Assembly: GCF_021049305.1 (NCBI RefSeq)
Contig: NZ_CP088081.1
Location: 1,240,001-1,304,000 of the forward strand
Source of the DNA: Ideonella dechloratans
GTDB lineage: Bacteria > Pseudomonadota > Gammaproteobacteria > Burkholderiales > Burkholderiaceae_C
Reading direction: 5' to 3'
Length of the DNA: 64,000 bases
Both the position numbers and the translations under genes were made by a program. Positions 42,329-52,022 of the stretch are shown piece after piece. Every line of letters starts with the position of its first letter. Position 1 is the stretch's first letter. Under the pieces are notes generated by a model. It searched no databases and was not told where the DNA came from. It was given only the letters and a program-made list of their open reading frames with translations.

Positions 42329-43131
42329 ACCCGGCGGCACTCACCCCCCAGGCCCTGCGCCTGGAGCAGGAACGCCAGGCGCAGCTGCTGGCGGCCATCC
42401 GGGCCGGTCACGGCCCGTTGCCTGCGGGCTGGGCTGGCCACCGCGTCGGGCTGCTGGCCCACCAGCGCCACGCACGGGCCACCGCACGGCGGGCGCTGGC
42501 GGGGGCCTACCCGGTGCTGGCAGCCTGGCTGGGCGAGGTCGAGTTCGAGGCCCTGGCCTGGCAGCATTGGTGCCAGACACCGCCCCGTCGGGGCGATCTG
42601 GCCCGCTGGGGCGCCGCCTTGCCCGAGGCCCTGGCCTCGGAGGGACCGGGGACCGGCACCGAGCACGCGAGCCTGGCGGCACTGGAGTGGGCCGTGCACG
42701 TGGCTGCCCGCGCGGCGGACCCCGTGCCCGGCCTGCCTCAGGGCCTGGACGCGTTGCAGACCACACCGCCCGAGGCGCTGTGGCTCTTGCCCCAGCCCGG
42801 TCTGGCGCTGCTGCCCTGCAGTCCGCAGGTGTGGGCGCGTTGGTGCGCGGCGCAGCCAATGCCGCCGCCCGGGTCGGAAGATCCGCCGATGCCCTGCGAG
42901 TGGGCTTTGGTTCGGCGGGTGGGTTGGCAGGTGGCGGTGCGGGCTCTGCCCGCCGACCAGGCCCGTTTCACGCACCGCTTGCTGGCGGGCGACAACCTGG
43001 GAGAAGCCTTGACCCGGGCCGCGCCCGGGAACTTTCAGGACTGGCTGCGCGATGCGCTGGCCGAGGGCTGGTGGCGCGCGGTCAGCACCGCGGCGCCGGG
43101 CAGCCTGCATGACGAGGATGAAGAACCATGA
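42301..43131 (+). CDS. bufC: DUF2063 partner protein (BufC-like)
   Basis: A 276-residue protein. The N-terminal half has the DUF2063 pattern of short helices (LEQERQAQLLAAIRAG, RALAGAYPVLAAWLGEVEFE). The C-terminal half ends with a RRE-like region (LPADQARFTHRLLAGDNLGE and EALTRAAPGNFQDWL). Such proteins form a complex with the MNIO enzyme and probably hold the precursor peptide. It overlaps bufB by 28 bases and bufD by four. Confidence 0.9.
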   Translation: MDASAPSCLNPAALTPQALRLEQERQAQLLAAIRAGHGPLPAGWAGHRVGLLAHQRHARATARRALAGAYPVLAAWLGEVEFEALAWQHWCQTPPRRGDLARWGAALPEALASEGPGTGTEHASLAALEWAVHVAARAADPVPGLPQGLDALQTTPPEALWLLPQPGLALLPCSPQVWARWCAAQPMPPPGSEDPPMPCEWALVRRVGWQVAVRALPADQARFTHRLLAGDNLGEALTRAAPGNFQDWLRDALAEGWWRAVSTAAPGSLHDEDEEP

Positions 43132-43589
43132 ACTTGTCGATGATTGAACGTGGCCAGGCCCTGTGGCGGCCGGTGGAGGCCACGCTGCGGGCGCTGCAGG
43201 CCCCGGCCCAACTGGCTGCCCGGCTGTATGTGGGCTCGGTGTTTTTCCGCTCCGGGCTGACCAAGCTGCGCGACTGGGACATCACGCTGGCGCTGTTCCA
43301 GGACGAATACCACGTGCCCCTGTTGCCGCCCGATGTGGCCGCCGTGGCCGGCACCACTGGGGAACTGGTGCTGCCGGTGCTGTTGGTGATGGGCCTGGCC
43401 GGGCGCTTTGCGGCGGCCGGCCTGAGCGTGGTGAACGTGGTGGCCGCCATCAGCCTGACGGACATCGCCGCGGCGGCCCTGACCCAGCACCAGTTCTGGG
43501 GCAGCCTGTTGCTGGCGCTGGTGCTGTGGGGGTCGGGGGCCTGGTCGGCAGACGCCTGGCTGCGCCGCCGCCTCAGTCCTTCGGCGTGA
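43128..43589 (+). CDS. bufD: DoxX-family membrane protein (BufD/HvfX-like)
   Basis: A 153-residue protein with four predicted membrane helices and the DoxX motif FFRSGLTKLRDWD near residue 40. DoxX-like proteins close many bufferin and related copper-RiPP operons. A role in modification, redox or export at the inner membrane is supposed but unproven. The start overlaps bufC as ATGA. The 3' end overlaps the convergent tolA by 17 bases. Confidence 0.88.
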   Translation: MNLSMIERGQALWRPVEATLRALQAPAQLAARLYVGSVFFRSGLTKLRDWDITLALFQDEYHVPLLPPDVAAVAGTTGELVLPVLLVMGLAGRFAAAGLSVVNVVAAISLTDIAAAALTQHQFWGSLLLALVLWGSGAWSADAWLRRRLSPSA

Positions 43590-44676
43590 AGCCGATCTCC
43601 ATCGTCGGCGGAATGGTGCCGTCCACATCGCGCGGCAGCTTGCCGGTGCGGTCGATGGCGCGCAGCACCGTTTCGTCCCAGTCGCGGTTGCCGCTGGAAT
43701 GGGTCAGGCGCCGGCCGATGATCGTGCCGTCCGGCGCGCAGCGCACCTCCACCACTGCGCGCGGGTTGCCGTCGATGCTGTCGAGTGAAACGATTTTGGG
43801 CCTGACGTAGGCCACGATGCGGCCCGCATAGTTGGCCGAAGGGCCGGACGTGCGCTGGGCCGTGCCGGTGCTGCCTTGGGCGCCGTTGGCGCCGGCCACG
43901 CCGGTGGGGCTGCCGAGCTGGGCGGCCATGCGGCGCAGCTGATCCTGGCGGGCGGCCTCGGCCAGCTTGGCCTGGCGCGCCTTGTCGGCCTTCTCCTTAG
44001 CGGCCTGCTCTTTGGCGGCCTGCTCCTTCGCGGCCTGCTCCTTGGCTGCCTTGTCTTTCGCGGCCTTGTCGGCCTTCTCCTTGGCCGCCTGCGCCTCCCG
44101 GGCGGCCTTGTCCTTGGCAGCCTTCTCCTCGGCGGCCTTGGCCTGGGCGGCCTTCTCCTTCTCCCGGGCGTCGCGCTCGGCCTGCTGGCGCTTTTCCCAG
44201 GCACGTTGGTCGCGTTCGCGGGCCAGCTCGGCCTCACGTTCTGCCTGCGCCTTCTCGGCGGCGGCCTTCTCCGCCGCCTTCTCGGCAGCCTTTTCGGCGG
44301 CAGCCTGTGCGGCCCGGGCCGCCTTCTGCTGGGCGGCCTGCTGTGCGGCCTGTTGGGCTGCAGCCTGCTCGGCAGCGGCCTGGGCCTGCTGCTGTGCCTG
44401 CTCCTGGGCCGCGGTGTCCTGGGGCGGCGTGGGCTGGGGCTGCGGCTGGCCATCGGCCTGACCCAGCGGGGCGGCCGCGATCTGCGGCACGGCCGACCAC
44501 AGTTCCGCGCTCACCCCTTCCGGGTCGGCGGTGTGCCATTGCACGCCCAGCGTCAGGGCCAGCACCAGCAGGGCATGGGCCAGCAGGGACATGACCCAGC
44601 CCGTGCGCGGGCTGTCCGCGGTGGGCGGGTGCAGGGCCTCGCGCGGCGTGGCCAGGGGCTGCAGCGGGCTGCTCAC
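43573..44676 (-). CDS. tolA: TolA, cell-envelope integrity protein
   Basis: A 367-residue protein. It has a short cytoplasmic N-terminus, a membrane helix (about 27-47), a very long Ala/Lys/Glu/Gln-rich helical domain (about 85-250) and a C-terminal TonB/TolA domain with RIVAYVRPKI and VEVRCAPDGTI. TolA spans the periplasm and couples TolQR proton-motive energy to the TolB-Pal complex. The tolB and pal genes do not follow. Instead the gene converges on the buf operon. Confidence 0.94.
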   Translation of the reverse strand: MSSPLQPLATPREALHPPTADSPRTGWVMSLLAHALLVLALTLGVQWHTADPEGVSAELWSAVPQIAAAPLGQADGQPQPQPTPPQDTAAQEQAQQQAQAAAEQAAAQQAAQQAAQQKAARAAQAAAEKAAEKAAEKAAAEKAQAEREAELARERDQRAWEKRQQAERDAREKEKAAQAKAAEEKAAKDKAAREAQAAKEKADKAAKDKAAKEQAAKEQAAKEQAAKEKADKARQAKLAEAARQDQLRRMAAQLGSPTGVAGANGAQGSTGTAQRTSGPSANYAGRIVAYVRPKIVSLDSIDGNPRAVVEVRCAPDGTIIGRRLTHSSGNRDWDETVLRAIDRTGKLPRDVDGTIPPTMEIGFTPKD

Positions 44677-44680
44677 GGCA

Positions 44681-45109
44681 TCAGCCTCCCTGGCGGACCG
44701 ACAGCCCCACGTGTTGCACGCCGCGGCGCTGCAAGGTGTCCATCACCTTCACCACGCTCTCGTAGCGCACCTGCTTGTCGGCCGAGATGATGACCGGCAC
44801 GTTGTCGCTGCCCGCCTGGGCGCCCAGCACCTGGTCGGCCAGGGCGTTCAGGGTGGTGGTCTGGGCCTCGCCCTTGTCGATCTTGAACTGCAGCTTGTCG
44901 TCGCTCTGCACGATGATCTCGACCACGCTCTGCGGGCGGGCCTTGGCCTTGCCCACGCTGGGCAGGTCCACCACGCCGGTGGTGATCATCGGGGCGCTGA
45001 CCATGAAGATGATGAGCAGCACCAGCATCACGTCGATGAACGGGACCATGTTGATCTCGTTCATCGAACGGCGCCGGCGGCCACCGCCGCGGGGAGCGAC
45101 TCCAGGCAT
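44681..45109 (-). CDS. tolR: TolR, ExbD/TolR-family protein
   Basis: A 142-residue protein with one membrane helix containing the proton-path Asp in NMVPFIDVMLVLLIIFMV (about residue 24). A periplasmic dimerisation domain completes it. The ATG at 45109 has AGGAG seven bases upstream. It is part of the TolQRA energy-transducing complex. Confidence 0.96.
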   Translation of the reverse strand: MPGVAPRGGGRRRRSMNEINMVPFIDVMLVLLIIFMVSAPMITTGVVDLPSVGKAKARPQSVVEIIVQSDDKLQFKIDKGEAQTTTLNALADQVLGAQAGSDNVPVIISADKQVRYESVVKVMDTLQRRGVQHVGLSVRQGG

Positions 45110-45124
45110 CTCGAGGCTCCTCGC

Positions 45125-45810
45125 TCAGTGGGTCGTCGCGCCACCGGCGCTGCCGACATTGCGCTGCAGGATGTTGGAGAACTCCTCGACGAAGCTCTCG
45201 AGCTGGATGGCGATGCGGTCGATGGTGCGGGCGAAGTGGTTGTAGGCCAGCACGGCGGGAATGGCCGCGAACAGGCCGATGGCCGTGGCCACCAGCGCCT
45301 CGGCAATGCCGGGGGCCACGGTGGACAGGGTGACCTGCTGCAGGTTGGACAGGCCGACGAAGGCGTGCATGATCCCCCACACCGTGCCGAACAGGCCCAC
45401 ATAGGGGCTGATGGAGCCCACCGAGGCCAGGAAGCCGATGCTGCCTTCCAGCGCGTCGAGCTCGCGCTGCAGGGTGGCCTTCATGGCACGGCGGGCGCCG
45501 TCGAGCTGGCTGCCGGCGTCGAGCTGGCGTTCGCGCAGCTTCATGAACTCGCGCATGCCGCTGGCGAACAGCCGCTCCATCGGACCGGTGTCGGGCTTGT
45601 TGCTGGCGGCGCGGTAGAGCTCGTTGAGGTTGCGGCCGGACCAGAACTCCTGCTCGAAGCTGCCGTCGCGCTCGCGGGTGCGGGACAAGCCCACCACCTT
45701 CGAGAAGATGACGCTCCAGCTGGCCAGCGAGATGAGCAGCAGCGCGGTGACCACCAACTGCACGATCAGGCTGGCGTGCATCAGCAGGGAGACGATGGAG
45801 AGGTCCTGGT

Positions 45811-45814
<4 letters not shown>
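45125..45814 (-). CDS. tolQ: TolQ, MotA/TolQ/ExbB proton channel protein
   Basis: A 229-residue protein with three membrane helices (about 13-40, 130-155, 168-195). The MotA/ExbB signature is FLASVGSISPYVGLFGTVWG followed by AEALVATAIGLFAAIPAV. The start overlaps the ybgC stop as ATGA. Confidence 0.97.
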
Positions 45815-46227
<413 letters not shown>

Positions 46228-46280
46228 GCGAAGCCGCGATGATACGCCCACCGCTGCAGCGCAGCAGCAGCGGGCCCTGT

Positions 46281-47327
46281 TCAGCTGCGATCGCCCCGCA
46301 GCCAGCCGAACAGACCGCGGCGGATGGGTTGGGTGGCTTCCAGGTCCGGATCCTGGCTGTGCTTCCATTCCCGTAGCGCATTGGCCATGTGGCGGGCCGA
46401 GGGAAAGCGGGCATCCGGGTTGCGGGCCATGGCCTGGGCGGCGATGGCCGAGAGCCCGTCGGGGGCCTGCGGATTCCACTGGCAGGCCACCGGCTGTGGT
46501 GAGGTGAGCACGGCGTCGATGATCTCTTCCATCGACCGACCGACGTAGGGTGCGCGGCCGGTGAGCAGTTCGAACAGCACGATGCCCAGCGAGTAGACAT
46601 CGCAGCGCCGGTCGATGGGCTGCTGGCGCAACTGCTCCGGCGAGAGGTAGTGCGGCGAGCCGATCGAGGCGGCCTGCACGGCGCTGCCGTCGCCACGCGC
46701 CAGCCGGGCGATGCCGAAGTCCAGCACCTTGGGCATGCGCCGATCGACCATGAAGATGTTGGCCGGCTTGATGTCGCAATGGATCACGCCCTTGCCGTGG
46801 GCATAGGCCAGGGCCTCGGCCACCCGCCGCACCAGGCTGGCGGCTTCCTGCGGATTGGGGCGCCAGCCCTGGCGCAGCAGCTGCCGCAGGTCCATGCCCT
46901 GCAGGGTCTCCATGGCGATGTAGATGCCTTCGGGTGAGGCGCCCGCATCGAAGACCGTCACGATGTGCGGGTGCGACAGCCGCGCAGCCGCCCGGGCCTC
47001 GTTGAGCACCAGCTCGGCGGCCGAGGACATGCCGGCCGTGGCGGGGGCTTCGTCCACCACCTGGCGCTTGAGCATCTTCACCGCGACGCGTCGAGAGAGC
47101 AGGGGATCCCAGGCACCGTACACGGTGCCCAGCCCACCCTCGCCCAGGATGGTGCGCAGCTCGTAGCGCCCCACCGTACCCAGCTCCCCCGGCGCCTCCT
47201 CTTGCTGGAGCAAGGCGTGCAGGGCATCGAACTGGCTGCGGTCACGGTCTTCGATGACCGTGCGCTGAAAGACCGACGAGGCGCTATCGGTACTGCTTTG
47301 ACGCGTCTTGAACGGATTCCACGACAT
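46281..47327 (-). CDS. Hanks-type Ser/Thr protein kinase, non-RD type
   Basis: A 348-residue soluble kinase. A glycine loop (GEGGLGTV, about 62-69), Lys84 (VAVKML), alpha-C Glu110, catalytic loop IHCDIKPANIF (Asp185) and DFGIARL are all present. The usual HRD reads HCD, so it is a non-RD kinase that probably needs no activation-loop phosphate. There are no PASTA repeats and no membrane helix. The C-terminus after the kinase domain is only about 30 residues. It has no phosphatase partner next to it, so its role is unknown. Confidence 0.9.
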   Translation of the reverse strand: MSWNPFKTRQSSTDSASSVFQRTVIEDRDRSQFDALHALLQQEEAPGELGTVGRYELRTILGEGGLGTVYGAWDPLLSRRVAVKMLKRQVVDEAPATAGMSSAAELVLNEARAAARLSHPHIVTVFDAGASPEGIYIAMETLQGMDLRQLLRQGWRPNPQEAASLVRRVAEALAYAHGKGVIHCDIKPANIFMVDRRMPKVLDFGIARLARGDGSAVQAASIGSPHYLSPEQLRQQPIDRRCDVYSLGIVLFELLTGRAPYVGRSMEEIIDAVLTSPQPVACQWNPQAPDGLSAIAAQAMARNPDARFPSARHMANALREWKHSQDPDLEATQPIRRGLFGWLRGDRS

Positions 47328-47398
47328 GGTGGCGGAGGATAAGCAATTCCGGGGCGGAGCGCCCCGGGATTGACACAAAGGAAACGGTCTCCCCTGGA

Positions 47399-48583
47399 TC
47401 AGCTTGCAACGAATTGTGAGAGGCGGCGAGCCGCCTCCTGCAACTGTTCCAGGCTGCTGGCGAAGGACAGACGCACGTAGCGTTCCGCTGCGGCGGGGCC
47501 GAAATCCCGCCCGGGGGTGAGGGCCACATGGGCTTCACGCATGGCGCGCAGGCAGAAGTCCCAGCTGCTGTCGGTGTAGCGGCTGCAGTCGGCCCAGGCG
47601 TAGAAGGCACCGTCGGGCATGACCGGCACGTTCAGCCCCATTGCATTGAGCGCCGGCACGATGAAGTCGCGCCGCTCGCGGAAGGCCTGGCGGCGCCGCT
47701 CGAACTCGGCCAGGGTGTCGGGCTGGAAGCAGGCCAGGGCGGCATGCTGGGCCACAGACGAGGCACAGATGTAGAGGTTTTGTTGCAATTTCTCGAGTGC
47801 AGGCACCAGGGCGGTGGGCACCACCAGCCAGCCCAGGCGCCAGCCGGTCATGCCGAAGTACTTCGAGAAGCTGTTGATCGAGATGATGTCCTCGCCCAGG
47901 GCCAGGGCGCTGTGGCCAAAGCGTTCGTCGTAGGACAGGCCCAGGTAGATCTCGTCCACCACCGTCACGCCGCCGCGCTGGCGCACCTCGCGCACGATGG
48001 CGGCCAGTTCGTCGGGGGCGATGGAGGTGCCGGTGGGGTTGGATGGCGAGGCCAGCAGCACGCCGCGGGTGGCGGGCGTCCAGTGCTCGGCCACCATGCG
48101 GGCATCCAGCTGGAAGCGCTGCTCCGGACCGGCCGGCAGCGAGACGGCGGTGGCGCCTGCGGCTGCCACGAAGTGCCGGTTGCAGGGATAGGCGGGGTCG
48201 GGCATCAGCACCTCGTCACCCGGTTCGAACAGGGCCAGGCTGGCCAGCTGCAGCGCGCCGGAGGCACCGGCCGTGATGACGAAGCGCTCGGGCGCGATGT
48301 CCAGGCCGAAGCGTTGGCGGTACCAGCCGGACAGTGCCTCGCGCAGGGCGGGCAGACCGTTGGCGTCGGTGTACTGGGTGCGGCCGGCGCGGATGGCGGC
48401 CTCGGCGGCCGCCTGCACGGCCGGCGGCGCGGTGAAATCCGGCTCGCCGATGTTCAGGTAGATCATCGGCGTGCCGCCCTGGGCCGGGTCGCACTCGGGC
48501 AGGCGGGCGATCTCCGACGCCGCCTTGGCGCACTCCATGACGTAGAAGGGGGCGATGTGGTCGAGGCGGCGGGCGAGCTTCAT
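47399..48583 (-). CDS. PLP-dependent class I/II aminotransferase
   Basis: A 394-residue fold-type I aminotransferase. Motifs are LNIGEPDF near residue 44, SNPTGT near 180, DEIYLGLSYDE near 212 and the PLP Lys in SINSFSKYFGMTGWRLG (about 243). It resembles the alanine/glutamate-type AspC-AlaA group and may supply alanine or another amino acid. It lies 61 bases after nusB on the same strand. Confidence 0.92.
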   Translation of the reverse strand: MKLARRLDHIAPFYVMECAKAASEIARLPECDPAQGGTPMIYLNIGEPDFTAPPAVQAAAEAAIRAGRTQYTDANGLPALREALSGWYRQRFGLDIAPERFVITAGASGALQLASLALFEPGDEVLMPDPAYPCNRHFVAAAGATAVSLPAGPEQRFQLDARMVAEHWTPATRGVLLASPSNPTGTSIAPDELAAIVREVRQRGGVTVVDEIYLGLSYDERFGHSALALGEDIISINSFSKYFGMTGWRLGWLVVPTALVPALEKLQQNLYICASSVAQHAALACFQPDTLAEFERRRQAFRERRDFIVPALNAMGLNVPVMPDGAFYAWADCSRYTDSSWDFCLRAMREAHVALTPGRDFGPAAAERYVRLSFASSLEQLQEAARRLSQFVAS

Positions 48584-48644
48584 GGCAGACAGGGTCGCCT
48601 GGAGGCGCCAGGCCCCCGGCGAAGGATCACGGGGGAGGGGGGCG

Positions 48645-49127
48645 TCAGCGCCGCGCGGCGCTGGTCTCGGCCGGACGCAGCGCCAGGGCCGCCTTGTCGA
48701 GCACGCCGTTGACATACTTGTGGCCGTCGGTGCCGCCGAAGCTCTTGGCCAGTTCCACCGCTTCGTTGATGGCGACCTTGTAGGGCACGTCCAGGCAGTG
48801 CTTGAGCTCGTAGGCGCCGATCAGCAACACGGCATGTTCCACCGGCGACAGCTCGGTGGTGGGGCGGTCCGCATGGGCGCCCAGCACGCCGTCCAGGTCG
48901 GCCGCTTCGGCGATGCAGCCGTGCAGCAGCGCGTCGAAGTGGGCCTGGTCGGCACGTTCGAAGTCGCCCTGTTCGCGCATGTGGGCATCGATGGTGCCGG
49001 CCTCGGCACCGGAAATCAGCCATTCGTAGAGGCCCTGCAGGGCCAGCTCGCGCGAACGGCGGCGGGCAGACTTGGGGGCCGCGCGCTTGGGGGCGGGGCG
49101 GGCCGGGGTGGGGGAGGTCGCGCTCAC
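48645..49127 (-). CDS. nusB: Transcription antitermination factor NusB
   Basis: A 160-residue protein. A basic Ala/Pro tail (1-22) is followed by [16 protein letters not shown] and the helical NusB fold, ending [27 protein letters not shown]. NusB with NusE (S10) promotes rRNA antitermination. The GTG start overlaps the ribH stop as GTGA. The ribH-nusB pairing is conserved. Confidence 0.95.
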   Translation of the reverse strand: MSATSPTPARPAPKRAAPKSARRRSRELALQGLYEWLISGAEAGTIDAHMREQGDFERADQAHFDALLHGCIAEAADLDGVLGAHADRPTTELSPVEHAVLLIGAYELKHCLDVPYKVAINEAVELAKSFGGTDGHKYVNGVLDKAALALRPAETSAARR

Positions 49128-49588
49128 GGCAGTTCGTTCATCAGGTTGGCCATCTCGATGGCGACGCGCGCAGCGTCGCGACCCTTCTCTTCGGTGCGGG
49201 CCCAGGCCTGGGCTTCGTTCTCGACCGTGAGGATGGCGTTGGCAATGGGGATCTGGTGGTCCAGGCTGACGCGGGTCACGCCCGCGCCACTCTCGTTGGA
49301 CACCAGCTCGAAGTGGTAGGTCTCGCCGCGGATGATGCAGCCCAGGGCGATCAGCGCGTCGTAGTCGTCGCTGTCGGCCAGGGCCTGCAGGGCCAGCGGC
49401 ACCTCCAGGGCGCCGGGCACGGTCAGCTGCTGGATGTCCTCGGCGCGCACGCCGCAGGCGGCCAGCTCGGCCAGGCAGCATTCGGCCAGCTTGCTGGTGA
49501 TGGCGTCGTTGAAGCGGGCCCGCACGATCCCGATGGTCAGCCCCTGGCCGTCCAGCGAACCGCTCTGTCCCTTGTCAGCGTCTTGCAT
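49124..49588 (-). CDS. ribH: 6,7-dimethyl-8-ribityllumazine synthase (RibH)
   Basis: A 154-residue lumazine synthase. [39 protein letters not shown] (catalytic His) and [15 protein letters not shown] are all in place. It condenses the ribBX product with the pyrimidine intermediate. It lies 16 bases after ribBX. Confidence 0.97.
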   Translation of the reverse strand: MQDADKGQSGSLDGQGLTIGIVRARFNDAITSKLAECCLAELAACGVRAEDIQQLTVPGALEVPLALQALADSDDYDALIALGCIIRGETYHFELVSNESGAGVTRVSLDHQIPIANAILTVENEAQAWARTEEKGRDAARVAIEMANLMNELP

Positions 49589-49604
49589 GGGTGTTCTTCC
49601 GGGC

Positions 49605-50705
49605 TCAGGGTTGGTCGTCGGGGCGGACGAAGCCGGTCACTTCCAGGCCGTAGCCGGTCATGCTGGGCATGCGGCGCGGGCTGGCCAGCAGCTTCATGCG
49701 GCTCACGCCCACGGTGCGCAGGATCTGGGCGCCCACACCGTAGGTGCGCAGGTCCACCGCATGCGGGGCGCGAGGCTCATCGCCGGGCAGCAGGCGGTCC
49801 AGCAGGGCGTCGCCGCTGTCCTTGCCGCAGTTCAGCAGGACGGCCACGCCCTTGCCGGCGCGCTGCAGCGTGTCCAGGGCCTGGGGCAGCGGCCAGGAGT
49901 GGGCGCAAGGGCCGGCGTCCAGCATGTCCAGCACGGACAGGGGTTCGTGCACCCGCACCAGCACCTCCTCGCCGGGGGCCCACTGGCCCACGGTCAGGGC
50001 CAGGTGCACGCCGCCGGAGCGGTCGCGGAACACATGGCTGTCGAAGGTACCCTGGGCCGTCTGCAGGGGGCGCTGGCCCACCCGGCTGACCAGGGTTTCG
50101 TTGCGGCTGCGGTACTGGATCAGGTCGGCGATGGTGCCGATCTTCAGGCCATGTTCCTCGGCAAAGCGCTGCAGGTCGGGCAGGCGGGCCATGGTGCCGT
50201 CGTCGTTCATCACCTCGCAGATGACGGCCGCGGGGGTCAGGCCGGCCATGGCGGCCAGGTCGCAACCCGCTTCGGTGTGACCGGCGCGCATCAGCACGCC
50301 GCCATCCTGGGCCTGCAAGGGGAAGATGTGGCCGGGCTGCACCAGGTCGCTGGCCTTGGCGTCGCGCGCCACGGCGGCCTGCACGGTGCGGGCCCGGTCG
50401 GCGGCGGAGATGCCGGTGGTCACGCCCTCGGCCGCCTCGATGGACACGGTGAAGGCGGTGCCATGCGGGGCGCCGTTGCGCACCGTCATCGGCTGCAGGT
50501 GCAGCTTTTCGCAGCGTTCGCGGGTCAGCGTCAGGCAGATCAAGCCCCGGCCGAACTTGGCCATGAAGTTGATCGCTTCGGGGGTGACATGGTCGGCGGC
50601 CAGGATCAGGTCGCCTTCGTTCTCACGGTCTTCTTCGTCGACCAGGATCACCATGCGACCGGCGGCCAGTTCGGCCACCAGCTCGGGAACAGGGGAGATG
50701 GGCAT
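49605..50705 (-). CDS. ribB: 3,4-dihydroxy-2-butanone-4-phosphate synthase fused to a degenerate GTP cyclohydrolase II-like domain (RibBX)
   Basis: A 366-residue protein. Residues 1-205 are a complete DHBP synthase: [32 protein letters not shown] and [10 protein letters not shown] are intact. Residues 206-366 are related to RibA, but the zinc and catalytic segment that should read like GDVLGSLRCDCG is replaced by [12 protein letters not shown]. The three zinc cysteines are therefore lost and cyclohydrolase activity is unlikely. This matches the RibBX type seen in many betaproteobacteria. A true ribA must lie elsewhere. Confidence 0.94.
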   Translation of the reverse strand: MPISPVPELVAELAAGRMVILVDEEDRENEGDLILAADHVTPEAINFMAKFGRGLICLTLTRERCEKLHLQPMTVRNGAPHGTAFTVSIEAAEGVTTGISAADRARTVQAAVARDAKASDLVQPGHIFPLQAQDGGVLMRAGHTEAGCDLAAMAGLTPAAVICEVMNDDGTMARLPDLQRFAEEHGLKIGTIADLIQYRSRNETLVSRVGQRPLQTAQGTFDSHVFRDRSGGVHLALTVGQWAPGEEVLVRVHEPLSVLDMLDAGPCAHSWPLPQALDTLQRAGKGVAVLLNCGKDSGDALLDRLLPGDEPRAPHAVDLRTYGVGAQILRTVGVSRMKLLASPRRMPSMTGYGLEVTGFVRPDDQP

Positions 50706-50726
50706 CCCCAGATTGTAGGCGGGCTG

Positions 50727-51866
50727 TCAGGTCGGCGTGGCTGCCCGGCGTCGCAGCAGCAGCCGCAGATCGTCGCCGACGCGGGCCTGATCGTGAAATG
50801 CATAACGCCAGGCGCCGTCAAGGGCGTCCAGTGTCGGCAGGGCGGCCATGCCCCGGCCCTGGCCCAGGAGCAGCGGCGCCAAGTAGACCAGGCACTCGTC
50901 CACCAGGTCGGCGGCGATCAGGCTGCCGTTCAGGCGCGGGCCGGCTTCGATGTGGAGTTCGTTGAGAGGGCGGCTCGACAGGTCGGCAAGCACGGCCGCC
51001 AGATCCACCCGGCCGGCGGCACCCGGCAGCGCGACGATTTCGGCACCGCGATCGGCAATGGCCGCCTGTCGCGCCGGGTCGGGATGGGCGACATAGAACA
51101 CCAGCGGGCCGTCCGCCTCGAAAAGACGTGCGGAGGGCGGGGTGTCGAGCCGGGCATCCACGACGGCGCGCAGCGGTTGCCTGGGGGTGTCCACCAGCCG
51201 CACATCCAGCCGGGGGTCGTCGGCCAGCACCGTGCCCACACCGGTGAGCAGGGCGCCCGCACGCCGCCGCCAGGCATGGCCGTCGCGCCGGGCGTCCGGG
51301 CCGGTGATCCATTGGCTCACGCCGTTGTCCAGCGCGGTGCGGCCATCCAGGGACGCCGCGACCTTCAGGCGCACCCAGGCCCGCCCCGTGCGCATGCGGT
51401 GGAAGAAGCCCACATTGAGCTCTTCCGCCGCCACCGCGTGCTCGGGGGGGCTGTTGACCACCGTGACGCCGGCGGCCCGCAGCCGGGCCAGGCCCTGGCC
51501 GTTGACCAGGGGGTTGGGGTCGCCCGCGGCCACCACCACGCGAGCCACGCCGGCGGCCACCAGGGCGTCGCAGCAGGGCGGGGTGCGGCCATGGTGGGCG
51601 CAGGGCTCCAGGGTCACATAGGCGGTGGCGCCGCGCACCTCGTGGCCCCGGGCGGCGGCGTCTCGCAGGGCCATCACTTCCGCGTGGGCCTGCCCCGCAG
51701 GCTGGGTGTGGCCTTCGCCCAGCAGCTGGCCGTCCTCCGAGGTGATGACGCAGCCCACCCGCGGATTCGGCTCGGTCAGGCCGACCGCCGATTCCGACAG
51801 GGCCTGAGCGCGCGCCATGAAGACGGCGTCCTGCGGGGTGAACACGAGGGAAGAAGGCTGGGGCAT
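50727..51866 (-). CDS. ribD: Bifunctional riboflavin deaminase-reductase (RibD)
   Basis: A 379-residue protein. The N-terminal deaminase domain carries the zinc site in HAEV and PCAHHGRTPPC (about 60-95). The C-terminal reductase domain (about 155-375) has LKVAASLDGRTA, GVGTVLADDPRLDVR and ELHIEAGPRLNGSL. It converts the GTP-derived pyrimidine to the ribityl-amino form. The next gene, 21 bases on, is ribBX. Riboflavin synthase, which often lies between them, is absent. I see no FMN riboswitch upstream. Confidence 0.96.
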   Translation of the reverse strand: MPQPSSLVFTPQDAVFMARAQALSESAVGLTEPNPRVGCVITSEDGQLLGEGHTQPAGQAHAEVMALRDAAARGHEVRGATAYVTLEPCAHHGRTPPCCDALVAAGVARVVVAAGDPNPLVNGQGLARLRAAGVTVVNSPPEHAVAAEELNVGFFHRMRTGRAWVRLKVAASLDGRTALDNGVSQWITGPDARRDGHAWRRRAGALLTGVGTVLADDPRLDVRLVDTPRQPLRAVVDARLDTPPSARLFEADGPLVFYVAHPDPARQAAIADRGAEIVALPGAAGRVDLAAVLADLSSRPLNELHIEAGPRLNGSLIAADLVDECLVYLAPLLLGQGRGMAALPTLDALDGAWRYAFHDQARVGDDLRLLLRRRAATPT

Positions 51867-52022
51867 GGGGCTGGGTCGGGCGGCGCCATCATCTGGCTGT
51901 GGGGATTCTCCCCCCAAAGGTGGGCCCACCGAGGAGGGAGTGACGCGCCTGCTCCGCACTTCCCAGAATCGGTCGCATCGTGAAACAGGTGGGGCTCGGC
52001 AGAGCCTGGCGGAGGGGCGGAC

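Noticed and set aside
51867..52022. FMN riboswitch upstream of ribD
   Set aside because: The leader lacks the conserved RFN segments. Only short palindromes (for example GTGGGCCCAC) are visible.
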